A stretch of DNA of 13,453 bases, from positions 1 to 13,453 of the forward strand of contig JAZDHD010000394.1 of assembly GCA_043806215.1 (NCBI GenBank), given 5' to 3'. How positions within the stretch are numbered: position 1 is the stretch's first letter; each line of letters opens with the position of its first letter. Below the pieces are notes generated by a model. The model made no database searches. It was given only the letters and a program-made list of their open reading frames with translations, and had not been told where the DNA came from. Shown here in pieces: positions 1 through 8,241 of this stretch. The DNA is from JAVHLK01 sp043806215 (GTDB lineage Bacteria > Desulfobacterota > Desulfomonilia > Desulfomonilales > Desulfomonilaceae). The translations under genes and the position numbers were made by a program.

Positions 1-34
1 CGGCACCCACAATCCGCGGTAGGGGAGAGCAGCC

Positions 35-247
35 ATGGAGAGATTCAGGGAGCTTCTAAGGCAGACCGAATTTCACGTGTTGTTGTTCTTCGTCTGCCTG
101 TTCCTGTTCGGATGGCCGTTGGCCACATCCGTGGACGTAAATCAACTGGAGTTGATGTTCGTCTACATCTTCGCTGCCTGGTCAATTGTCGTCCTCCTGC
201 TGTTCCTTGTCAGCAGGAGTCAAGACGACGGAGACGACGCGGAATGA
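35..247 (+). CDS. Small two-helix membrane protein ahead of the symporter-kinase
   Basis: A 70-residue protein, not assigned to a named family. It has a short charged N-terminus (residues 1-12), a hydrophobic helix (about 13-31), a short polar loop, a second hydrophobic helix (about 40-60) and a very acidic tail (QDDGDDAE), so it should be an inner-membrane hairpin. The ATG at 35 is supported by an AGGGGAGA ribosome-binding site at 21-28. Its stop lies 30 bases before the symporter-kinase start, which suggests co-transcription. Small two-helix proteins of this kind (for example DUF4212 or DUF485) commonly sit beside sodium:solute symporters, and CbrX precedes CbrA in Pseudomonas. By analogy it may be an accessory subunit of the next gene product; I see no sequence match strong enough to name a family. 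Confidence 0.8.
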   Translation: MERFRELLRQTEFHVLLFFVCLFLFGWPLATSVDVNQLELMFVYIFAAWSIVVLLLFLVSRSQDDGDDAE

Positions 248-277
248 CGTAGGATCGGCAACGACGAGGAGTTATCA

Positions 278-3121
278 ATGCTTGACTCCTTTTCGGTCAT
301 CACGGTTCTTTGCATGTATATGGGGACTCTTTTCCTGACCGCGCTGTGGGTGGAAAGGAAATCGGCCAAGGGCAGAAGTCCCGTCAACAGTCCTCTGGTG
401 TATTCGCTTTCCCTTGGAGTCTACTGCACGGGGTGGACATACTACGGCAGCGTAGGAAAGGCGGCGACATCCGGGTTGCTGTTCGTTCCCATCTATCTCG
501 GGCCCACGCTTGCAATCGTTCTTTGGTGGACGGTGCTGCGTAAGCTCGTCCGGATAAAGACGTCCCATCACATTACCAGCATAGCGGACTTCATCTCGGC
601 CCGGTATAATAAGTCCCAGACGGTGGCAGCCCTGGCCACCGTAATAGCTCTCATCGGGACGATGCCGTACATCGCGCTTCAGTTCAAAGCCATATTGACG
701 ACCTTTTCCATCATAACGAGTCCTGCTACGGGGATGGATGCATGGATCGCAGGCCACTTGGGCCCTGTGGTGGTCGGCCTGATGGTGGTTTTCACGATCA
801 TCTTGGGCTCGCGCAGGCTCGATCCGACGGAGAGGCATCCGGGCCTGATCATGGCAGTCGCGGTGGAATGCGTTGTGAAGCTCTTTGCCTTTCTTGCCGC
901 GGGAATCTTTGTCACGTACTTTCTCTTTGACGGCTTCGGCGACTTGTTCAAGAGGTTGGAAGAGACTCCTCCGGCGGCATTGGTCCGTCTTTGGCAGACC
1001 GACAGGTCACATGCCGTTGAATGGATGACATACCTTATTCTGGCCATGTCCGCGATTACGTTCCTTCCCAGACAGTTTCACGTACTCGTCGTCGAGAATT
1101 TCCACGAAAAACATATCAAGACCGCAATGTGGCTGTTTCCGCTCTACATGCTCCTGATCAACATCTTCGTCCTCCCCATTGCCATGGGAGGACTGCTCAA
1201 AGGATACGACGCTCAACAGGCCGACACATTCGTTCTTGCCCTGCCCCTGCATGCCGGTCAGACGTGGTTGTCCGTGTTGGTCTTCCTCGGCGGCGCCTCG
1301 GCCGCCACGGGAATGATCATGATCAGTTCACTCACCGTATCCACCATGATCACCAATCATCTGCTCCTGCCGGTCGTTGGCTGGATCAAGGCTTTGGCCT
1401 TCCTGAGGCGGCAGCTTCTCAAGTGTCGTTGGGTTGCGGTGGCCGGCGTCATCTTTATCGGTTATTGGTTCGAACGGCAGGTGGGCGAATCCTACATGCT
1501 GATCAACATCGGCATCATTTCCTTTGGCGCGGCGCTACAGTTCGCGCCCGTCATACTCGGGGGGATATTTTGGCGCCGGGGCAACAAGGCCGGAGCCTTG
1601 ATGGGGCTTGGTTCGGGATTCGTCGTGTGGATTTATACGCTGCTGCTGCCGGCCTTTGTCAGAAGCGGCTGGTTGCCGGATGCTTTGCTGCAGGACGGCC
1701 TTCTCGGCATCACACTCCTGAGACCGGAGAACCTCTTTGGTATAACCACACTTGAACCGTTGACCCATACCGTCTTCTGGTCTTTGTTCTTCAATATCGG
1801 CCTGTACGTGCTCGGTTCACTCTATTTTCCTCAGAGTGAAGAAGAACAGGGGTTGGCCGAAGATTTCGTCGGGGCCCTGAAGTCGAGTCCGGCCATCCCC
1901 CGTTCCGGGAATCGGGAATCGTATATTGATTTGGCCGGCAAGACGAGATCGGTGAGGGACGTGTTCGGCCAGTACTTCGGTACGCATGAATCGCTCGTCA
2001 TGACCGAGAAATGTCTCGATTCGGCCGGAATTGAACAGAAGAGCCGGATTTCCATCCTGGAGTTGGCCGAACTCCATAATGCCGTTGAAAAGACCCTTGC
2101 AGGATCCATAGGATCGGCCGAGGCGCGCCGGGCTCTCAATCAGGCAGGCCTTTTCACGGATAGAGAGGCCAAGGAGCTTTCCGAGGTATATGCGGAAATT
2201 CTTGCTTCCCTGAAGGTGACGCCGCAGGAATTGGAGCGGAAGATCGACTATTACCAGGAGCGGGAGACGCTCCTGACTCGGCACGCTGCGGAACTTGAGG
2301 AGAAGGTTTCCGAAAGGACCCGCGACCTCAAGGCTGCTCAGGAAGAGCTCATCAAGCGGGAGAGGCTCTCGGTATTGGGACAACTGACGGCCATCGTGAG
2401 CCACGAACTGCGTAATCCTCTCGGAGTCATCCGGTCTTCGGCATTCTTCCTGTCCCGCAAGTTCGGCGGCGGGGATGAAAAGACCAAGAAGCACTTGAAC
2501 AGGATCGAACAACAGGTAGGGTTGTGCGATGCCATCATAGGGGAATTGTTGGAGTATACCCGCGGTAGACGATCATCGATGGTTCCCGGAGAAATCAATC
2601 CGTGGCTGGAAGATGTTCTCGACCAAATGAGCACTCCCGAGCGTGTTTCCCTGTTGCGGAATCTTTCGCCGTTGCTGCCGCCCGTGCACTTCGATGAAGA
2701 AAAGATGCGCCGCGTGATCATCAATCTCGTGGAGAATGCGGTTCAGGCGGTAACGGCCAACGAGAATGCATCGGGAGATTCCGGTGCCGCTTACGGACCG
2801 TTCGTAAAGGTGACGACATCGATCGCCGGCCGAGGAATCAGGATAGAAGTTCAAGACAACGGCGTAGGTATGGATGACGAGACCGCGCGGCATGCGTTCG
2901 AGCCCCTCTTCACCACCAGGGCCCGCGGCACGGGTTTGGGGCTGGCCATCGTCCGCAAGATCGTCGAGGAACACGGCGGCAAAGTCTCGCTCCAATCCGA
3001 ATCGGGCAAAGGGACAACCGTAGCCGTGGTCATTCCCGGAGTTGCGCAACCGAGTGAGGAATCCCAGCCGGCAGCCCCGTCAAGCCTTGACGCACATGCC
3101 CTAAAGGAGGAAGGCAGCTGA
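278..3121 (+). CDS. Sodium:solute symporter-STAC-histidine kinase fusion (CbrA-like sensor)
   Basis: A 947-residue sensor kinase. Residues 1 to about 520 form a multi-helix sodium:solute symporter (SLC5/SSSF) domain, with the LPRQFHV segment typical of symporter-kinases. Residues about 545-630 fit the soluble STAC linker that joins SLC5 domains to kinases. A coiled coil follows (about 650-700), then HisKA with the H box SHELRNPLG (phospho-accepting His709) and HATPase_c with an N box (Asn820 in INLVENAVQAV), a DNGVGMDD G1 box, an FEPLFTTRARGTGLGL segment and a final GKGTT motif. All catalytic boxes look intact. GAGGAG lies 6 bases before ATG 278. CbrA of Pseudomonas (about 980 residues) has a comparable plan and couples histidine uptake to signalling; the ligand here is unknown. 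It should sit in the inner membrane and phosphorylate the receiver proteins encoded next to it. Confidence 0.93.
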   Translation: MLDSFSVITVLCMYMGTLFLTALWVERKSAKGRSPVNSPLVYSLSLGVYCTGWTYYGSVGKAATSGLLFVPIYLGPTLAIVLWWTVLRKLVRIKTSHHITSIADFISARYNKSQTVAALATVIALIGTMPYIALQFKAILTTFSIITSPATGMDAWIAGHLGPVVVGLMVVFTIILGSRRLDPTERHPGLIMAVAVECVVKLFAFLAAGIFVTYFLFDGFGDLFKRLEETPPAALVRLWQTDRSHAVEWMTYLILAMSAITFLPRQFHVLVVENFHEKHIKTAMWLFPLYMLLINIFVLPIAMGGLLKGYDAQQADTFVLALPLHAGQTWLSVLVFLGGASAATGMIMISSLTVSTMITNHLLLPVVGWIKALAFLRRQLLKCRWVAVAGVIFIGYWFERQVGESYMLINIGIISFGAALQFAPVILGGIFWRRGNKAGALMGLGSGFVVWIYTLLLPAFVRSGWLPDALLQDGLLGITLLRPENLFGITTLEPLTHTVFWSLFFNIGLYVLGSLYFPQSEEEQGLAEDFVGALKSSPAIPRSGNRESYIDLAGKTRSVRDVFGQYFGTHESLVMTEKCLDSAGIEQKSRISILELAELHNAVEKTLAGSIGSAEARRALNQAGLFTDREAKELSEVYAEILASLKVTPQELERKIDYYQERETLLTRHAAELEEKVSERTRDLKAAQEELIKRERLSVLGQLTAIVSHELRNPLGVIRSSAFFLSRKFGGGDEKTKKHLNRIEQQVGLCDAIIGELLEYTRGRRSSMVPGEINPWLEDVLDQMSTPERVSLLRNLSPLLPPVHFDEEKMRRVIINLVENAVQAVTANENASGDSGAAYGPFVKVTTSIAGRGIRIEVQDNGVGMDDETARHAFEPLFTTRARGTGLGLAIVRKIVEEHGGKVSLQSESGKGTTVAVVIPGVAQPSEESQPAAPSSLDAHALKEEGS

Positions 3122-3210
3122 TCCTGTACCCAGTGCAACCTTAAACACAGCGGTGTCGAGGAAAACGCCGGATGCGTGGTGGTACCGCCCCTTGCCAAGA
3201 CCTATTCGAA

Positions 3211-3215
3211 GGGAG
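3211..3215 (+). promoter_or_regulatory. Ribosome-binding site fixing the GTG start at 3222
   Basis: GGGAG stands 6 bases before GTG 3222. The longer open frame beginning at GTG 3153 has no such site and would add 23 residues (many Arg, Pro and Trp) that do not belong to a receiver fold. GTG 3222 puts the first receiver strand at residues 4-10, as is usual. Confidence 0.75.
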
Positions 3216-3221
3216 TCTGAA

Positions 3222-3977
3222 GTGAGTCCGCGAATCCTTCTGGTCGATGACAACGAGGATTTTCTCGACAACATCAAGGACGTGTTCGAGGACGAAGGTT
3301 ACGAGGTTCTCACGGCCAAGAGCGGCGAAGAAGCAGTACAACAAGTGAGGGCCGAGTCTGTGGACGTCGTTGTCATGGACATAAAGATGCCGGGAATGAA
3401 CGGAGTGGAGGCCTTCATCGAAATGAAAAAGTTCAATCCGGATGTGAAAGTCGTCATGTGCACGGCTTACATCGTGGAGGGTACTATCCGCAGGGCCTTA
3501 AGCGAGGGGGCACAGGCGGTTCTCAACAAGCCGTTCGAGATGAATGTTTTGCTCAGAACCGTCGAGACGGTTCTCGAAGTCGGTCCGCCGTGCAACATTC
3601 TTGTAGCGGACCGCGATGAGGAGTTTTGTAACCGGCTCGGCCGGTATCTCGGATCACTGGGGTACTGTGCCGTTACGGCACAGTACGGGCCGGAAGCCCT
3701 TACGAAAGCCATGGAGAAAAACTTCGACGTGCTCGTCTTGGACATGGGGTTGCCGCTCCTGGATGGAATCGAGGTCTACAAACGGATTAAGGAGATGCAG
3801 CCGAACCTTATAGCCGCCATAATTACCGGTGCCGCCGGCGAAATCGACTCCGGGACTCTGAGGGCCTTGCGGCGGCAACCCGGTGTAGTGAGCATGGAGA
3901 AGCCTTTCGACGAGGCCCGATTGCTTCATTTGCTTCAGGATCTCTGCTCCGCCGAACGCCGTGCAAACAACAAATAA
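3222..3977 (+). CDS. Double-receiver response regulator (REC-REC), no output domain
   Basis: A 251-residue cytoplasmic protein made of two receiver domains. Domain 1 (about 4-120) has the acidic pair Asp9-Asp10, phospho-acceptor Asp53 in VVVMDIKMPGMNG, Thr81 and Lys103 (NKPF). Domain 2 (about 124-243) has Asp130/Asp132, Asp174 in VLVLDMGLPLLDG, Thr202 and Lys227 (MEKPF). Both therefore keep the residues needed for phosphorylation. There is no DNA-binding, enzyme or HPt domain, so it probably works as a phosphate relay, a sink, or through protein contacts. It lies 100 bases after the kinase gene and 17 bases before the next receiver gene, so the upstream kinase is its likely donor. Domain 1 resembles the next receiver protein (DNxKDxxExEGY in both), which suggests a local duplication. 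Confidence 0.9.
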   Translation: MSPRILLVDDNEDFLDNIKDVFEDEGYEVLTAKSGEEAVQQVRAESVDVVVMDIKMPGMNGVEAFIEMKKFNPDVKVVMCTAYIVEGTIRRALSEGAQAVLNKPFEMNVLLRTVETVLEVGPPCNILVADRDEEFCNRLGRYLGSLGYCAVTAQYGPEALTKAMEKNFDVLVLDMGLPLLDGIEVYKRIKEMQPNLIAAIITGAAGEIDSGTLRALRRQPGVVSMEKPFDEARLLHLLQDLCSAERRANNK

Positions 3978-3994
3978 ATGGAGAGCCGACTACC

Positions 3995-4519
3995 ATGAAA
4001 GCCAAAACATTCTTTCGGAAACTGTTCCCCATCAGTCGCCCGGCAAATGAAACCACAAGAACAGTGCTTATTGTGGATGATGATGAAGGACTTTGCGACA
4101 ACCTGAAGGATATTCTCGAAAATGAAGGATACGATGCCCATTGCGCCGCCACGGGCTCCGAGGGAGCCCGGATGGCAAAGGAATTGAGGCCTTGCACGGC
4201 CCTTGTAGATCTCAAATTACCGGACAGATCGGGGACCGCGCTCCTCTCCGAGCTGAAACGCTTGAATCCGGATTGTATCTGCATCCTCATGACCGCTTAT
4301 GCCGACGTGGACTCCGCGGTAACCGCATTGGAAAAGGGAGCCTTCTACTACCTGCAAAAGCCGATCCGTCCTGCTGAATTGGTGGAGCTGGTGGAACTCG
4401 CTTTTGAATCAATCCGGCTGAGGGAGGAAAAGAAGCAATCCGAGGAAGAGCTTCGCGCCAGAAACCGTGAGCTGGAGGAAACCATAGCGCGTCTCAAGAA
4501 GATTATCGACCAGCAGTAG
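3995..4519 (+). CDS. Receiver protein with C-terminal coiled coil
   Basis: A 174-residue response regulator. A basic N-terminal stretch (1-22) precedes one receiver domain (about 23-135) with Asp28-Asp29-Asp30, phospho-acceptor Asp72 in ALVDLKLPD, Thr100 in MTAYAD and Lys122 in QKP. The remainder (about 138-174) is rich in Glu, Arg and Lys and reads as a coiled coil ending at the stop, so no DNA-binding or enzymatic output is present. The coil may dimerise the protein or dock it on a partner. GGAGAG precedes ATG 3995 by several bases, and the gene starts 17 bases after the double-receiver gene, so the two are almost certainly co-transcribed with the symporter-kinase. Confidence 0.9.
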   Translation: MKAKTFFRKLFPISRPANETTRTVLIVDDDEGLCDNLKDILENEGYDAHCAATGSEGARMAKELRPCTALVDLKLPDRSGTALLSELKRLNPDCICILMTAYADVDSAVTALEKGAFYYLQKPIRPAELVELVELAFESIRLREEKKQSEEELRARNRELEETIARLKKIIDQQ

Positions 4520-4622
4520 AAAAATGGCCGCAGGTCCTCTATACTGAGGCGCGAGAAGAGACGGGCATCAGGCTCGACGGTAAATCAGGTTCGCTCCCGG
4601 GTTTAGGATCCGTCAAGGAATT

Positions 4623-5312
4623 ATGGTCACAGCTGCGTTCAATCATGGAGCCATCAAAGCTGCGCTAACGGTCGTGCTTGCATGTGTGTTTGCAGGGTGT
4701 GTCGTCACAACGCAATCGAGAACCGGCAACCAGGGTCAAGGACAGACCGGCGGCAACCTCATCAAGCCCTACATCCCGCCGGACGCAAACCCGCCCGCCT
4801 CGGAGAGTCCGGTCCCTCCGGGAGAGCCTGCCCCCATGGCGCCCGAGGGCACCTCTTCCAAATCCGTACGGCCTGAAACCGCACCTGAGGCGGAAGTCCC
4901 CGAGGGGCCGCAGAGTTCCGCCGCCGGAGGGGGACTGAAGAAGCCGGAGCTTCAGGTGAAGCCCGCCCCCGCTCAATCCGACAAGGCGCTTTGGGAGGAT
5001 CAGAAGGTAAAGCGCGCTGCAATGCAGATGCTGAACAAGTATCCTGGGGCAAAAAAAGTCAAGATATGCTATGCGGTGAAGGATGACGAATGGTGGGTTA
5101 TTCTCTATGATGACCTGGACACTCATTTCGAATTGAGACAGTTCACATGGGATCGGGATCAGGGGCGGCTCCAACCGTTCCTCGTGCTGAAACGGATTTC
5201 CAAGAATCAGCTTCGGGACCATCTGGCCTCATCCGAACCCGACAGGGCCTGCGAAGTGCTCGATCCTGCTCCGGTAAAAGCGGAAGCGGGCGAGACCCCT
5301 GCGGATTTCTGA
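4623..5312 (+). CDS. Proline-rich lipoprotein of unknown function
   Basis: A 229-residue exported protein, family not recognised. Residues 1-26 form a lipoprotein-type signal ending in VFAGC, with Cys26 as the likely lipid-bearing residue (Phe at -3 is less usual). Residues about 40-118 are Pro, Glu and Ala rich and probably unstructured, a spacer that could cross part of the periplasm. Residues about 120-215 look globular, with alternating strands around DDEWWVILYDDLDTHFELR. AAGGA lies only 3 bases before the ATG, so initiation may be weak. The preceding gap (4520-4622) shows no convincing terminator or promoter. It sits between the receiver genes and the importer genes and could be a surface or periplasmic partner of either; that is only a guess from position. 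Confidence 0.8.
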   Translation: MVTAAFNHGAIKAALTVVLACVFAGCVVTTQSRTGNQGQGQTGGNLIKPYIPPDANPPASESPVPPGEPAPMAPEGTSSKSVRPETAPEAEVPEGPQSSAAGGGLKKPELQVKPAPAQSDKALWEDQKVKRAAMQMLNKYPGAKKVKICYAVKDDEWWVILYDDLDTHFELRQFTWDRDQGRLQPFLVLKRISKNQLRDHLASSEPDRACEVLDPAPVKAEAGETPADF

Positions 5313-5371
5313 AGACTGTCTGCCATGAGTGGGGACAATCGTTCATCGCGCTCCGGAAAGCAGACCGAGAC

Positions 5372-5376
5372 GGGGA
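5372..5376 (+). promoter_or_regulatory. Ribosome-binding site fixing the ATG start at 5384
   Basis: GGGGA stands 7 bases before ATG 5384. An in-frame ATG at 5147 would overlap the lipoprotein gene by 166 bases and add a Ser, Gly and Arg rich segment that is the lipoprotein gene read in another frame, so 5384 is preferred. Confidence 0.7.
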
Positions 5377-5383
5377 AACGATC

Positions 5384-6241
5384 ATGAACCAAGGGGACAC
5401 CGGCGTTCCGGGAATACGGGATTTTGCTCCGGAAGCCGTCCGCCGAGCGATTCGAAACGAATCTCTTACCCATCCGGCCACCCTGTATCCCGGCGTGGTC
5501 GGTATACTGGGAGCCCTGGCCTGGGGCCTGTTTGGCGCTCCGGTGCTGCTGGGGGTCTCCCTGGGGGCTTTTCTCGTGAGCTTAACGGGGTTGACCGTCA
5601 ACTATTGCTTTCGCGACAAGATTATTGAAGGGCGTTACGTGGAGGTCCTCAAGAAACGACTTGAGGAAAAGGAGGAACGGTTGCTGAAAGACCTCCACCA
5701 AGATCTCCTCGAGTGCGGAGACATTGTCGGTGCCGAGAACTTTGCCAAGCAAGGGTCGGTTCAGTTCGAGAAAATCCGACGCAAGTATGACGACTTGAAC
5801 CAATTGGTCGAGGATAAGCTGGGAAGTGGAGAGCTTTCACTGGGAGGAGTCTGGGCCGCAACCGAACAGGTCTACCTGGGTGCTCTTGAAAACCTCAGAA
5901 ATGTGGTTGATTCACTGCGGAGTGTATCCACCATAGACCCTGTGTACATCGGCGATCGACTGACCTGGCTTTCCGGCCTTGAAAAACCGGACGACGCGGA
6001 TCTCAGGGAGATGGAGGCCCTTCGCAAGAGAGAGCAGCTTCGTATCGACCAGTTCCAAAGAGTAAATGAGTACCTGACACGCAACGAGGAGGCTCTGACT
6101 CGTCTCGAAGAAGCGACCATTGCCGTGTCGGGCATTCGGTCCGACAACGGCTTCACCGGTGCGGATACCCAACAATCGGTGGAACGGCTCCGGGAATTGG
6201 CCCGGGAAATCCATGAAAGACAGAGCGGGCTCCGGGACTAA
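5384..6241 (+). CDS. Membrane-anchored helical protein of unknown function
   Basis: A 285-residue protein, not recognised. Residues 34-50 and 52-72 are two hydrophobic segments separated by a Gly-Ala-Pro turn, giving a membrane hairpin. The rest (about 77-285) is highly charged and should be almost wholly helical, with coiled-coil-like stretches (KKRLEEKEERLLKDLHQDLL; MEALRKREQLRIDQFQRVNE). The conserved-looking core includes GAENFAKQGSVQFEKIRRKY. No catalytic motif is visible. The gene begins 71 bases after the lipoprotein gene and ends 43 bases before the importer operon, all on one strand. A scaffold or membrane-tethering role is possible, and the long tail should face the cytoplasm if the positive-inside rule applies to the loop after helix 2 (FRDKIIEGR). 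Confidence 0.8.
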   Translation: MNQGDTGVPGIRDFAPEAVRRAIRNESLTHPATLYPGVVGILGALAWGLFGAPVLLGVSLGAFLVSLTGLTVNYCFRDKIIEGRYVEVLKKRLEEKEERLLKDLHQDLLECGDIVGAENFAKQGSVQFEKIRRKYDDLNQLVEDKLGSGELSLGGVWAATEQVYLGALENLRNVVDSLRSVSTIDPVYIGDRLTWLSGLEKPDDADLREMEALRKREQLRIDQFQRVNEYLTRNEEALTRLEEATIAVSGIRSDNGFTGADTQQSVERLRELAREIHERQSGLRD

Positions 6242-6267
6242 TCACGTGCCGCTCTCTTTTTGACAGC

Positions 6268-6275
6268 AAAGGAGG
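6268..6275 (+). promoter_or_regulatory. Strong ribosome-binding site of the ABC importer operon
   Basis: AAAGGAGG, close to a perfect Shine-Dalgarno match, is 9 bases before ATG 6285. It suggests the binding protein is translated at high level, as expected for a periplasmic binding protein. The whole upstream gap is only 43 bases, leaving no room for a riboswitch. Confidence 0.8.
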
Positions 6276-6284
6276 AACGCTCAT

Positions 6285-7334
6285 ATGAAACGTTTTGCAT
6301 TGGTCTTGATCCTTGTTTCGCTTGTCGTCGCCGGCGTCTGCTCCGAGGGAACTGCCGGGCCCAAATTCAAGATCGCGTGGTCTCATTACACCGGCTGGGA
6401 ACCGTGGCAGCTGGCGAATCACAAGCAAATCCTGAAGAAATGGGCGGAAAAATACGGCATCGAGATCGAACTCGTCTTGATCAATGATTACGTTGAATCG
6501 ATAAACCTTTTTACTTCCGGAAACTTCCAGGGCTGTGCGATGACGAACATGGACGCCCTTACCATACCCGCGTGCGGGGGCGTGGATTCAACGGCCTTAA
6601 TCGTGGGGGACTTCTCTAATGGTAACGACGGCATCGTGTTGAAGAAGGGCTCCGCGGTGAAGGACCTGAAGCGGAGAGAAGTCAAGTTGGTCCAATTGTC
6701 GGTGTCCCATTACCTCTTGGCAAGAGCCCTCGAGATGAACGGCATGAAAGAACAAGATTTGACGTTGGTCAATACTTCCGATGCCGACATCGCAGCGGTG
6801 TTTGCGGCAGACCCCAACGGAGCGGCTGTGACCTGGAACCCGCCGCTGATGCAATGTCGCAACGTAAAAGGTGCGAAACTGGTGTTCGACTCGAGCGGGA
6901 TCCCCGGAGAGATCATCGACCTCATGGTGGTAAAGACGGATACTCCGGATACATTGAAGAAAGCCCTCACCGGTGCATGGTACGAGACGATGAAGCTCAT
7001 GTCGGACAAGTCCGGTGCGGGAAAGGATGCGATCCAGTATATGGCGAAATTCGCAGGCGGCACTGATGCGGAATTTCGGGCTCAGCTGGCAACGACGAAG
7101 ATGTTCTATCAGCCGGCGGACTCCGCGCAATTTGCACGTGGCGATCAGCTGAAGAAGACGATGGAATACGTCCGCACCTTCTCTTTCACTCACGATCTCT
7201 ATCCCAAGGGCTCGGACTCCAAGGACTATGTTGGTATTCAGTTTCCGGACGGTTCCGTGATGGGAGACGAAAAGAACGTGAAACTCAGATTCAATGCTCA
7301 ATATATGCAGATGGCGGCGGACGGAAAGTTGTAG
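6285..7334 (+). CDS. ABC importer periplasmic binding protein, urea-carboxylase-region type
   Basis: A 349-residue binding protein of the NitT/TauT/SsuA-like fold. A Sec signal peptide covers about residues 1-25 (MKRF, a hydrophobic core, then a cut near EGTAG). The mature part has the subfamily signature that I recognise from the binding proteins encoded beside urea carboxylase (TIGR03427-like): WSHYTGWEPW, LINDYVESINLFTSGNFQG, TNMDALTIPACGGVDSTALI, DFSNGNDGIVLK, VSHYLLARALE and IPGEIIDLMVV. Relatives are annotated as putative urea transporters; many are linked to guanidine-sensing riboswitches and guanidine (urea) carboxylase, so guanidine or a related amide or amine is a fair substrate guess. 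No carboxylase is present here. Permease and ATPase genes follow at once. Confidence 0.9.
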   Translation: MKRFALVLILVSLVVAGVCSEGTAGPKFKIAWSHYTGWEPWQLANHKQILKKWAEKYGIEIELVLINDYVESINLFTSGNFQGCAMTNMDALTIPACGGVDSTALIVGDFSNGNDGIVLKKGSAVKDLKRREVKLVQLSVSHYLLARALEMNGMKEQDLTLVNTSDADIAAVFAADPNGAAVTWNPPLMQCRNVKGAKLVFDSSGIPGEIIDLMVVKTDTPDTLKKALTGAWYETMKLMSDKSGAGKDAIQYMAKFAGGTDAEFRAQLATTKMFYQPADSAQFARGDQLKKTMEYVRTFSFTHDLYPKGSDSKDYVGIQFPDGSVMGDEKNVKLRFNAQYMQMAADGKL

Positions 7335-7349
7335 CGGGCGTGGCCCTTT

Positions 7350-8201
7350 ATGAAACGGGATGCCGATCTGATGAGAAGATCTCCTTTGATTCTGGGAATA
7401 CACGCGGATCCGCCGAAACTCTTGCGGCCGGCGCTGGGAATACTGCCGTTCGTCTTGTTGATCGCGTTGTACCTTATGGTTTCGCATGCACGCCTGCAGG
7501 AGAACCCGAGAGACAAACTTACCCCTTCCGTATCGCAAATGGTGAGCGCCATGAAGATCATGGCGTTTACAAAGGACAGGCGCACCGGAACCTACTTGAT
7601 GTTGGCCGATACCCTATCCAGCCTGAGACGCATTCTGATCGGTTTGGGATCTGCAGCTGTGGTGGGGTTGTTTGTAGGCCTTCATATGGGCATGCTGCCG
7701 GGAGTGGGCGTTACGCTGTTGCCCTTCACGACGTTTCTTTCCATTGTTCCTCCATTGGCCATCCTCCCGGTCTTATTTATCATTTTTGGAGTGGGCGAGA
7801 TCGGCAAGGTTATGCTGATCTTCATAGGCGGTCTGTTTATCATCACCCGTGACATCTATTACACGACAAAACGAATCCCGAGGGAGCAGATCGTAAAAGC
7901 ACTCACGCTTGGAGCGTCTCAGTCCGCGCTGATCTTCAAGGTTGTTTTGCCCCAAATCATGCCGAGACTGCTTGTAGTCGTACGGCTTTCCCTCGGGGCC
8001 GCCTGGCTGTTTCTCATTGCATCCGAAGCCATTGCGTCGACCGATGGTTTGGGGTACCGGATTTTCCTTGTAAGGCGCTATTTGTCAATGGACATTATTA
8101 TACCTTACGTCCTCTGGATAACAGTGCTCGGCTACCTCATGGATACCGTTCTCAGGTTCACCGTGACCTGGAGGTATCCATGGTATGCGGCCGGGGAATA
8201 A
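7350..8201 (+). CDS. ABC importer permease (same subfamily)
   Basis: A 283-residue inner-membrane permease of the BPD_transp_1 (SsuC/TauC-like) family. An N-terminal helix (about 27-45) is followed by the subfamily motif SHARLQENPRDKLTPS, then about five more membrane segments between residues 85 and 275. The cytoplasmic coupling loop, EQIVKALTLGAS followed by KVVLPQIMPRLL, is the EAA-type contact for the ATPase, and the C-terminal part carries EAIASTDGLGYRIFLVRRYL. ATG 7350 lies 15 bases after the binding-protein stop; the ribosome-binding site is poor, so coupling to the upstream gene is likely. An in-frame ATG at 7371 is an alternative start. Length is normal for the family. Confidence 0.92.
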   Translation: MKRDADLMRRSPLILGIHADPPKLLRPALGILPFVLLIALYLMVSHARLQENPRDKLTPSVSQMVSAMKIMAFTKDRRTGTYLMLADTLSSLRRILIGLGSAAVVGLFVGLHMGMLPGVGVTLLPFTTFLSIVPPLAILPVLFIIFGVGEIGKVMLIFIGGLFIITRDIYYTTKRIPREQIVKALTLGASQSALIFKVVLPQIMPRLLVVVRLSLGAAWLFLIASEAIASTDGLGYRIFLVRRYLSMDIIIPYVLWITVLGYLMDTVLRFTVTWRYPWYAAGE

Positions 8202-8241
8202 GTGAGACCGGTCAAGTGTTTGTGTTTGAAAGGAGCCTTGA

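Noticed and set aside
1817..2512. 231-residue minus-strand open frame
   Set aside because: Antisense to the kinase linker and HisKA region; a shadow caused by codon bias.
3153..3221. N-terminal extension of the double-receiver protein from GTG 3153
   Set aside because: No ribosome-binding site and composition unlike a receiver; GTG 3222 has GGGAG at a good distance.
5147..5383. 79-residue N-terminal extension of the coiled-coil membrane protein
   Set aside because: Overlaps the lipoprotein gene and reads as low-complexity out-of-frame sequence; ATG 5384 has its own GGGGA site.
6242..6284. Guanidine-I (ykkC) riboswitch before the importer
   Set aside because: The gap is only 43 bases and lacks the conserved motifs.
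6597..7538. 313-residue minus-strand open frame
   Set aside because: Antisense to the binding-protein and permease genes; no recognisable motif.
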